From: Anaerolineaceae bacterium
GTDB taxonomy: Bacteria > Planctomycetota > Phycisphaerae > FEN-1346 > JAACEH01
Length of the DNA: 9,721 nucleotides
Direction of reading: 5' to 3'
Assembly: GCA_011682595.1 (NCBI GenBank)
Contig: JAACEH010000031.1
Location: 1 to 9,721, forward strand
Position 1 is the first letter of the stretch; each line of letters begins with the position of its first letter. Made by a program: the position numbers and the translations under genes. Below are positions 1-5,846 of this stretch, in pieces. Below the pieces are notes generated by a model that was not told the DNA's origin, did not search any database, and was given only the letters and a program-made list of their open reading frames with translations.

Positions 1-131
<131 letters not shown>

Positions 132-132
132 T

Positions 133-148
133 AATCGGATAATCGGAT
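133..148 (+). repeat. Tandem 8-bp repeat between lysS and the permease gene
   Basis: The octamer AATCGGAT occurs twice in direct succession (133-140 and 141-148), just after the lysS stop and immediately before the AGGAGAG ribosome-binding site of the permease. It is probably a replication-slippage duplication that sets the spacing between the two genes. No function is implied. Confidence 0.6.
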
Positions 149-159
149 AGGAGAGACCC

Positions 160-1581
160 TTGTACCGCACGGTTTTATGCCTGCGCTATCTGATGCGCCG
201 CTGGCTGACGCTGGTGGCGGTGCTGGCGGTCTTTCTGGGCGTCGGCACCCTGGTGGTCGTCCTGGCCATCATGGGCGGCATCGTCACCCAGGTCCGCGAG
301 GCCGCTCGCGGCGGGCTCAGCGACGTCATCATCGACAGCGACATCAGCGGCTTCCCCTACTACGACGAGTTTGTCGAAGAGATTCGCAAACACCCCAACG
401 TCCGGGCGGCCACGCCGGTGATCTACGGCTACGGCATTGTGCGTATCGCCCCCAACTACCCGGGCTACGAGCACGCCAGGCTGTCCAAGCCGTGTGTGAT
501 TTACGGCGTGCGGCCGGCTGAGCTGGCGGCCGTCAGCCGCTTCGGCGATTTCCTGTCGCGGCAGAAGGGCTTCGAACACCCGACCTTCGAGGTGCCGCCC
601 GAGCTGGCCTCGCGGATGGAAAGCCAGGGCCAGAAAGTCCGCCCGGGCTGCATCCCCGGCAAGGAGATAGTGACCTACCATCCGCCCAAAGGGGCGGGAG
701 TGTTTGGCGACAAGGACATCCTGCTGAGCAGCCAAGGGGCCATGCTCGTGCTGTCGACGTTCCCGATCAAACCGGGCGGCCAGTTCACAACATCGGCCGG
801 CGTGCCCAGGATCAACACCTATGCTTTCACCGTGGTGGACCATTACAAGAGCGGGCTTCTCGACTTCGACCGACAGTTCATCTTCATTCCATTCGAGGAG
901 GCCCAGCGTCTTTCCGGGATGGAAGCCACGACCGACAGCGATGGCCGCGAGGTGCCGGCCCGGGCGCCACAGGTCCTGGTTCGGCTGCGCGACTATGGCC
1001 GGGCCCAGGACACCATGAAAGACCTGGAGCTGCTCTGGCAGCGGATGAAACGGGAACTGCCCATCCCGGCCTGGACGATTCTGAGTTTCCAGACCTGGGA
1101 GCAACGGCAGGCGGACCTGCTCGGCGTGGTCGAGATGGAACGGACGATGATGCTGCTGATCGTGGGCCTGGTGACCCTGGTGGCGGCCTTCCTGATCGGG
1201 GCCATGCTCTCGATGATCGTCAAGGAAAAGACGCGCGACATCGGCATACTCAAAAGCCTCGGGGCGTCGAACTTCGGCACAGCGCAGATATTCCTGCTCT
1301 ATGGACTCATTGTCAGCACGGTCGGGTCTGGGCTCGGGCTGGTTGCGGGCCTGGTCTTTGTCGACCACATCGACGCCATCGAGCAGGAACTCTCCGCGCT
1401 GATCGGCCGGGAGATTGTCCCCAAGGGCGTTTACTATTTCGACAGCATCCCCACCTACGTGGACCCGTTCTACACAACGGCAGTCGTTGTCGGAGCGATT
1501 CTCATAGCCGTCCTGTGCAGCATCGTGGCTGCCTATCGGGCGGCCAAGCTCCGGCCGGTGGAGGCCCTGCGCTATGAGTGA
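160..1581 (+). CDS. ABC transporter permease, FtsX/MacB/LolC-like
   Basis: A 473-residue inner-membrane permease of the FtsX/MacB/LolC superfamily, predicted to work with the adjacent ATPase in lipoprotein release or export of an envelope substrate. The start is TTG at 160, preceded by AGGAGAG at 149-155 at normal spacing. A first membrane segment (about residues 15-40) is followed by a large periplasmic domain (about 41-325) and three C-terminal membrane segments (about 330-354, 377-401 and 438-460), the usual FtsX layout. Residues 354-370, VKEKTRDIGILKSLGAS, form the cytoplasmic coupling segment diagnostic of the family. The C-terminus RPVEALRYE is also typical. At 473 residues it is longer than a typical LolC of about 400, the excess lying in the periplasmic domain. 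Only one permease gene is present, so the transporter may be a homodimer, or a partner may be encoded elsewhere. The substrate cannot be told from sequence; MacB-like export is the main alternative. The stop overlaps the ATPase start by 8 bases. Confidence 0.88.
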   Translation: MYRTVLCLRYLMRRWLTLVAVLAVFLGVGTLVVVLAIMGGIVTQVREAARGGLSDVIIDSDISGFPYYDEFVEEIRKHPNVRAATPVIYGYGIVRIAPNYPGYEHARLSKPCVIYGVRPAELAAVSRFGDFLSRQKGFEHPTFEVPPELASRMESQGQKVRPGCIPGKEIVTYHPPKGAGVFGDKDILLSSQGAMLVLSTFPIKPGGQFTTSAGVPRINTYAFTVVDHYKSGLLDFDRQFIFIPFEEAQRLSGMEATTDSDGREVPARAPQVLVRLRDYGRAQDTMKDLELLWQRMKRELPIPAWTILSFQTWEQRQADLLGVVEMERTMMLLIVGLVTLVAAFLIGAMLSMIVKEKTRDIGILKSLGASNFGTAQIFLLYGLIVSTVGSGLGLVAGLVFVDHIDAIEQELSALIGREIVPKGVYYFDSIPTYVDPFYTTAVVVGAILIAVLCSIVAAYRAAKLRPVEALRYE

Positions 1582-2314
1582 CCCCATCCTGCAGGCCGTC
1601 GGCCTCTCGAAAGTCTACCGCATGGGCCGCGTCGATATTCCCGTGCTCCATGAGCTGGACCTGTCGATCGAGCCTGGCAGCTTTACGCTCATCGTCGGCC
1701 ACAGCGGTTGCGGCAAGAGCACCTTGCTGCACCTGCTCGGCCTGCTGGACCGCCCGACGGGAGGCCAGGTCCTGTACGGGTCCGAGGACGCCTTCGCCCG
1801 CTCGGGGCGCTGGCGCGAGGGCGTGCGGAACCGCCGGCTGGGCTTCGTCTTCCAGTTCTATCACCTGGTCTCGGAACTCTCGGTCCTGGGCAACGTGATG
1901 CTGCCGGAGATGATCCGCCACGGCCCGGTGGCCTGGCTGACGGCCCGAGGCGATTGTCGCCGCCGAGCCCGACAGATGCTCGAGACGGTCGGGCTCCAGG
2001 ACAGAATGCACTTCAAACCCAGCCGGCTCAGCGGCGGCCAGCGCCAGCGGGCGGCCATTGCCCGGGCCCTGGTCCACGACCCCGAGATCGTCTTTGCCGA
2101 CGAACCGACCGGCAACCTCGATACCCGGGCGGGCTGGCGGGTCTTCGAAATGCTGCGCAGCTTGTCGAGCGACCAGGGGAAAACTGTGGTTATGGTGAGC
2201 CACGACAACCGATTCATACCAGAGGCCCGGGAAGTGCTCTACCTGGAGGACGGGCGGATCGTCGACGCCGAGACCGCCGCCCGGCTGGCCCTGAAGCACG
2301 AAAGGAGCGAGTAG
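1574..2314 (+). CDS. ABC transporter ATP-binding protein, LolD-like
   Basis: A 246-residue ABC ATPase that powers the preceding permease. All nucleotide-binding motifs are intact: Walker A GHSGCGKST (42-50), Q-loop glutamine at 94 in VFQFYHLVSEL, signature LSGGQRQR (152-159), Walker B IVFADEPTGNL (172-182) with catalytic E177, and the switch histidine H210 in VSHD. VFQFYHL and ADEPTGNLD are characteristic of the LolD/MacB/FtsE subfamily. Length matches the usual 220-250. The ATG lies inside the ATGAGTGA overlap with the permease stop, so translation is almost certainly coupled and subunit amounts matched. The protein has no membrane segment and should sit on the cytoplasmic face. LolD is my preferred reading; the substrate remains inferred. 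Confidence 0.92.
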   Translation: MSDPILQAVGLSKVYRMGRVDIPVLHELDLSIEPGSFTLIVGHSGCGKSTLLHLLGLLDRPTGGQVLYGSEDAFARSGRWREGVRNRRLGFVFQFYHLVSELSVLGNVMLPEMIRHGPVAWLTARGDCRRRARQMLETVGLQDRMHFKPSRLSGGQRQRAAIARALVHDPEIVFADEPTGNLDTRAGWRVFEMLRSLSSDQGKTVVMVSHDNRFIPEAREVLYLEDGRIVDAETAARLALKHERSE

Positions 2315-2319
2315 CTGCA

Positions 2320-3183
2320 ATGGAACGTGTCGTTTACATCAATGGCCGGATGCTTGCCAGAAATGAAGCAAAAATCAGTGTCTTCGATCACGGCTTGCTC
2401 TACGGCGACGGGGTCTTCGAGGGCATTCGCATTTATGGCCACAAGGCCTTTCGCCTGGCAGCGCACACCCGGCGGCTCTTCGAGTCGGCCCGGGCCATCC
2501 GTCTGGAGATGCCCTGGTCCGAGGACAAGGTTAACCGGGCCATCAACGACACCATTGCCGCCAATGACGATCTGACCGATGGCTATGTCCGGGTCGTCGT
2601 TACGCGCGGCGTCGGCACCCTCGGCATTGATCCCTTGTCATGCGCCGAGCCGCAACTGATTATCATCGTCGACACCATCACCCTCTATTCGGACGAGCTT
2701 TACCAGACGGGACTGACGGTCGTTACCTCGTCGGTCATACGCAACCATCCCCAGGCCCTCGACCCGCGGATCAAGAGCATGAACTACCTGAACAACATTC
2801 TGGCCAAGATCAAGGCCCATGATGCCGGTGCGGCGGAAGCTCTTATGTTCAATGACCGGGGATTCGTCGCCGAAGCCTCGGGAGACAATATCTTCATCGT
2901 CCTCCACGGCGAAGTGCTCACGCCGCCGACCAGTGCGGGCATTCTCGAAGGTGTTACGCGCAACGAGGTCATGGACATCTGCCGCTGTCAGGGCAGGGTG
3001 GTTAAAGAGCCCGATATGACCCGGGACGTCCTCTATAAGGCCGATGAGTGCTTCCTGACCGGCACCGCCGCCGAGATTGTCCCCGTGGTCAGCATCGACA
3101 ACCGCCCAGTCGGCGACGGCAAGCCCGGGCCTGTGACCCGGGAGATCCTGGCCGAGTTCCGCCGCCGAACCAAGGGCGATTAG
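2320..3183 (+). CDS. ilvE: Class IV PLP aminotransferase (branched-chain / D-amino-acid type)
   Basis: A 287-residue fold-type IV pyridoxal-phosphate aminotransferase. Members move an amino group between branched-chain amino acids and 2-oxoglutarate (IlvE), or between D-amino acids and 2-oxo acids (Dat). The N-terminal block ISVFDHGLLYGDGVFEGIR (19-37) is classic for the family. The Schiff-base lysine is K152 in DPRIKSMNYLNNILA. The cofactor-ring glutamate is E185 in EASGDN, followed by the phosphate-binding GVTR (211-214) and the conserved LTGTAAEI (246-253). Full length and all key residues argue for an active enzyme. PRIKSMNYLNNI favours the IlvE side, but short IlvE-like and Dat-like proteins are hard to separate by eye, so the symbol is tentative. 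The ATG at 2320 was chosen because AGGAG lies at 2303-2307, 12 bases upstream, and similarity begins there; the frame is open much further upstream but overlaps the ATPase gene. It starts 5 bases after the ATPase stop and is probably the last gene of this transcript. Confidence 0.9.
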   Translation: MERVVYINGRMLARNEAKISVFDHGLLYGDGVFEGIRIYGHKAFRLAAHTRRLFESARAIRLEMPWSEDKVNRAINDTIAANDDLTDGYVRVVVTRGVGTLGIDPLSCAEPQLIIIVDTITLYSDELYQTGLTVVTSSVIRNHPQALDPRIKSMNYLNNILAKIKAHDAGAAEALMFNDRGFVAEASGDNIFIVLHGEVLTPPTSAGILEGVTRNEVMDICRCQGRVVKEPDMTRDVLYKADECFLTGTAAEIVPVVSIDNRPVGDGKPGPVTREILAEFRRRTKGD

Positions 3184-3207
3184 CGCACCCCCAGGGACAC
3201 TGAATCG

Positions 3208-3234
3208 AAAAAGGCACGGCTCCAGCGCCATGCC
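3208..3234 (-). terminator. Intrinsic terminator of the minus-strand operon
   Basis: Read on the minus strand, 3234 to 3208 gives an 8-bp stem, GGCATGGC pairing with GCCGTGCC (one G-T wobble), around the 6-base loop GCTGGA, followed directly by five T. It lies 60 bases beyond the last minus-strand stop codon (3294). On the plus strand the stem has a C-A mismatch and no T-run, so it should act mainly on minus-strand transcripts. No comparable hairpin was seen for the plus-strand aminotransferase. Confidence 0.75.
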
Positions 3235-3293
3235 CATTGTTCATACCTGGGATTGCCGCCCTCCAGTTGTCCGGGGCCTCCCGGCCTTCCGTG

Positions 3294-3728
3294 TCAGAAG
3301 CCCGCGTCCGGCGGCAGGGCCGACAGCAGAATGTTGGCCGCCATTTTCAGGCAGTCATTTCGCTCGGGCCCCTTGCAGGCCCAGCAATAATGGCCGTCCA
3401 GTCCGCACCACCCCCACTTGTGCCGCCTCCGCGCCCCCTCGTCGGCTATCTTCTCGATCTCGTCATAGTTGGCCAGAAGCTCCCAGTGGCCGTGCTCGTT
3501 CATATGGAGTACAGGGTCTGGACCTTCAGCTTGATGGCCGCATCGACCGGCTCGATCGGATCACCGACCTCGCACGCCATTATCCTCGAAGGCCATTTCT
3601 GCCTTGAGGGTGTGCTTGAGTACAAGCGGTTCGGCCGCCACGGCATGCTGTATTGCAATCGCCGCCGCAATCAGGGCCGGGACAAATACTGCAACCGGGT
3701 TACCACTCATGACGGACCGCGTTGGCAT
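3294..3728 (-). pseudogene. Small secreted Cys-containing protein, broken by two compensating frameshifts
   Basis: The gene has an excellent start: AAGGAGGA directly before ATG 3728, and a signal peptide (residues 1-32, hydrophobic VAVFVPALIAAAIAI, probable cleavage after AVAA). In this frame TGA appears at 3563-3561. Between about 3571 and 3506 the good reading shifts by +1 and continues EVGDPIEPVDAAIKLKVQTL with G/C-biased third positions. It then hits TGA at 3502-3500 and returns to the first frame at ATG 3503 for 69 codons ending at 3294. The last part has four cysteines in the order WCGLDG, YCWAC, NDC, suggestive of metal binding or disulfides. The composite would be about 144 residues, secreted, and of no family I recognise. 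The two shifts cancel, so both ends share one frame. Real decay, sequencing or assembly error, or (less likely) three short overlapping ORFs could explain it; an ATG at 3580 could start the middle ORF. It follows the 515-residue gene by 18 bases. Confidence 0.62.
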
Positions 3729-3746
3729 TCCTCCTTCATACCGGCT

Positions 3747-5294
3747 CTATGGCTGCGTCGCCGCCCTCGCCGGCGGCAGATTGTTGCGGTACCTGTCCCA
3801 CATCTCTCGGAAGAGCGATTTCTTGGACGGTTTCTGGTATCTTTTGATCAGGTTGTTCCACCAGTTCGGGAACTTGATCCTGTCGTTGACCTTGGCTGCC
3901 TCGCGTATTTCGATGAGTTCCTTGGCGTGGTCCTCGGTCATCCAGCGGTCGACGTAGGCGAAGAAGGGGTCGTGATTCCAGTCCTTCTCGGCCCGCATCA
4001 GGTGGGCCGCCAGGGCCTGCCCCGGCCATTCGGCGCTGGTGCAGCATCGGCGGTATGCTTCGCTCTGCATCGTCTCCCACTGGCGCGGGGGTTTCGACTC
4101 GGTGGGAACCTTGCGCCAGTTGGGGTGGCTTTCGAAAAGGACGTCGTGTCCCGTCCAGCTCTTGCCCTTGGAGGTCTGGTCGTCCTCGCCGAAACGGCAG
4201 TTGGGGTACTTCGCGTTCGGCGAGCGCATGTCCTGGTCCCCGAGCATGATGCCGGCGAAGATGATCGACCACTTCCGCCCGCCGCCGAAGCCGCCGTGCC
4301 CGGGCCAGCCGCGATACCCGGCGCGGACGATGCCCCACAGATCGATGCCGTACTGCACGTAACCGATCAGCAGTTGCTCCTTCTGCTCGGCCGGATAGTC
4401 CAGGTGCAATAGCAGCGCTGCCTGTGACACTCCCTTTGTGATCCAGCGGCCGTAACGAGGCGTGTTCTCCTTCGGGTTGGCATAGCCCCAGGCCACCGTG
4501 TCGAGCCACGGTCTCTGGAAGACCCGCGCCCACTCGCTCAGATCCTTTGGCGCCGCCTTCGTCCGCGGCAGGCTGTAGAGCAATCCGCGCCGCAGATTGC
4601 GGGCCAGGTAGACCTTGTTGCCCTTGTCGCAGTACGACGGCCGGAAGGCGTCTGCCGGCTGAGGTGCATTCATACAGGTCAGCACCGCGGCCGCCATTAC
4701 CGGCTGACCGTACCCCCGGTAATCGATCGGGTCCGGCGTGCTGATGGTCGAGATCAGCGAGTCGCCCGGAGTCATCCGGATGGGCAGTTGCGTAAGCTGC
4801 TCCGGATCGTAGTGGTTGTGGCTCAGTCGGCTGTCGTACCCGCCCCGGATCGTGTCGATGCGCTGGTTGAGCGTCGAGCCGTTGCGGGCCCACTTGGCCT
4901 TGTATCGGTCTTCCTTTACGGCGCCCTGGTTGATGAGCTTCCAGTCCGGGTGCTTGACGACCTCTTCGCCGAACAGCGGTTTGGGAGTGATGGCCACAAC
5001 GCTTGCCGGGCCGACAAAGTACCAGTCGCCGGTGATGAACCGTCCCGCGCGGACCTCACGATCGAACTTCCATGTGATGCCGTACTGGCTGACGGTGTCG
5101 GTCAATTCGAAGTCCTCGAGCTTCGGCGCCTCAGGCGCATTGTCCTTTGCGTAGATGACCTTCACGGGTCCGTCGTAAGGCCCCGTTGGACCTTCCGGCA
5201 GCACTCTGGCCGCCACAGTAGTTATGCCAACCACACCCAAGCACATCCCCGTGGCTAACAACAATGTCGACAGCCTGATTACATGACGATTCAT
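3747..5294 (-). CDS. Secreted protein of unknown function, 515 residues
   Basis: A long exported protein that I cannot assign to a characterised family. The N-terminus is a signal peptide (basic MNRHVIR, hydrophobic core to about residue 25, probable cleavage near TVAA). Although it contains ATGMC, the residue before the Cys is Met, so it is not a lipobox. An N-terminal region (about 60-105) with YGITWKFDREVRAGRFITGD looks beta-rich. The central part contains VQYGIDLWGIVRAGY and then GWPGHGGFGGGRKWSIIFAG (about 329-348), a Gly/His/Trp-rich motif that I associate with uncharacterised planctomycete secreted proteins and that may line an active site. The C-terminal part is helical and charged. 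The alternating helices leave an (alpha/alpha) toroid, as in polysaccharide lyases, possible but unproven. I start at ATG 5294 rather than 5300, because GAGGAGG (5308-5302) is only one base from the earlier ATG but seven from this one. The upstream stop overlaps that site, so translation is likely coupled. Confidence 0.85.
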   Translation of the reverse strand: MNRHVIRLSTLLLATGMCLGVVGITTVAARVLPEGPTGPYDGPVKVIYAKDNAPEAPKLEDFELTDTVSQYGITWKFDREVRAGRFITGDWYFVGPASVVAITPKPLFGEEVVKHPDWKLINQGAVKEDRYKAKWARNGSTLNQRIDTIRGGYDSRLSHNHYDPEQLTQLPIRMTPGDSLISTISTPDPIDYRGYGQPVMAAAVLTCMNAPQPADAFRPSYCDKGNKVYLARNLRRGLLYSLPRTKAAPKDLSEWARVFQRPWLDTVAWGYANPKENTPRYGRWITKGVSQAALLLHLDYPAEQKEQLLIGYVQYGIDLWGIVRAGYRGWPGHGGFGGGRKWSIIFAGIMLGDQDMRSPNAKYPNCRFGEDDQTSKGKSWTGHDVLFESHPNWRKVPTESKPPRQWETMQSEAYRRCCTSAEWPGQALAAHLMRAEKDWNHDPFFAYVDRWMTEDHAKELIEIREAAKVNDRIKFPNWWNNLIKRYQKPSKKSLFREMWDRYRNNLPPARAATQP

Positions 5295-5301
5295 TATCAT
5301 G

Positions 5302-5308
5302 CCTCCTC
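5302..5308 (-). promoter_or_regulatory. Ribosome-binding site overlapping the upstream stop codon
   Basis: GAGGAGG on the minus strand is a near-perfect Shine-Dalgarno site and shares its first two bases with the TGA stop (5309-5307) of the 122-residue gene. Its distance favours the ATG at 5294 over that at 5300. The overlap implies translational coupling between the shortened toroid gene and the 515-residue gene. Confidence 0.75.
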
Positions 5309-5675
5309 ACTTGCCATACTCCGGGACAATGATAAACAGCGAGGCCGCGCCCGCGGCGGTCATCGTGTTACGAACCGGCTCGTTCAGGCCCTTCTGAAGA
5401 CGGTCGTTGTTGATGCTGACCTCGCCGTAGGCCAGCCCCATCATCGCGCAGACGTCGTGGCCGGACACATAGTAGTGGTAGTCGCCCGGCCGTCCGACGT
5501 CGCCCCAACTGCCGTCGGCCTTCTGAAGGTTGAAAAGTGATTGAATGCCCCGCTCAATGGCCTGGTCGACCTGCTGCTCGGTGAAGCCGGGCTGGGCCTG
5601 CAGCGGGCCGCCGGCCAGAGGCGCCGCCAGAAGAAAGGCCATCACGACCAGTTGCCCGGGCGGCTTGTGAATCAT
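5307..5675 (-). CDS. Shortened secreted toroid-repeat protein (prenyltransferase/squalene-cyclase-like fold), 122 residues
   Basis: The ATG at 5675 has AAGGAG 8 bases upstream (5689-5684). A signal peptide covers residues 1-27 (core VVMAFLLAAPLAG, probable cleavage after LQA). Residues 36-98 line up with residues 32-100 of the 770-residue paralogue next door. VDQAIERGIQSLFNLQKADG matches its IEEAITREANYLLSLQQPNG, and HDVCAMMGLAYGEVSINNDR matches its KDAVAMLGLAYAGRSLKDDR. Directly after this, NTMTAAGAASLFIIVPEY (103-120) resembles a block found about 125 residues further on in the paralogue (GTMSAAATAAMLEM, 227-240). The reading therefore looks like a full toroid that lost its middle and everything after this point, including both DUF4159-like domains. 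Signals for translation are intact and the stop abuts the next gene, so it may still be made. It could be a remnant, or a small protein retained for coupling. No catalytic motif is visible. Confidence 0.72.
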   Translation of the reverse strand: MIHKPPGQLVVMAFLLAAPLAGGPLQAQPGFTEQQVDQAIERGIQSLFNLQKADGSWGDVGRPGDYHYYVSGHDVCAMMGLAYGEVSINNDRLQKGLNEPVRNTMTAAGAASLFIIVPEYGK

Positions 5676-5819
5676 TCTTTGCGCTCCTTAACTCCGGTGG
5701 GCAGTAACCGCGGGGGCAGGGGGCCGGACGCCCACAGCTCAATCTTACCTGGCGCGCCCGTCCTCCGGGGGCTTAAACCCCTGTCAGTCGGCAAGTTCCG
5801 GCGCTCTGTCCGAGTGTGT

Positions 5820-5825
5820 AGTATA
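5820..5825 (-). promoter_or_regulatory. Possible -10 element in the 171-base gap before the 122-residue gene
   Basis: The gap 5676-5846 between the 770-residue gene and the shortened toroid gene is the only sizeable spacer in this part of the cluster besides 8160-8363. TATACT on the minus strand resembles a -10 box, but no convincing -35 hexamer lies 16-19 bases upstream. Further down the leader an imperfect palindrome around TTAA (GGGGCTTAAACCCC at 5768-5781) could be an operator or only a chance GC-rich repeat. An internal promoter is therefore possible but weakly supported. Confidence 0.25.
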
Positions 5826-5846
5826 GCGGATCGCGCGGGATTTACA

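Noticed and set aside
175..1587. A 470-codon minus-strand open frame opposite the ABC permease
   Set aside because: His/Asp/Gln-rich shadow with no motifs; the plus strand carries clear FtsX-family signatures.
1708..2319. Upstream extension of the aminotransferase reading frame to 1708
   Set aside because: The extension overlaps the ATPase gene, gives Arg/Pro/Gly-rich nonsense, and lacks family similarity. The conserved protein starts at 2320 with its own ribosome-binding site.
3500..3580. Programmed ribosomal frameshifting in the small secreted gene
   Set aside because: No heptameric slippery sequence or obvious downstream structure is seen, and two opposite shifts would be needed. Decay or sequencing error is simpler.
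3237..4412. A 391-codon plus-strand open frame spanning the frameshifted gene and the 515-residue gene
   Set aside because: No ribosome-binding site or domain; it runs antisense through two better-supported genes and the space between them.
5220..5294. Lipoprotein signal (lipobox) in the 515-residue protein
   Set aside because: The residues before the cysteine are T-G-M-C; methionine at -1 does not fit the lipobox, so ordinary signal-peptidase cleavage is more likely.
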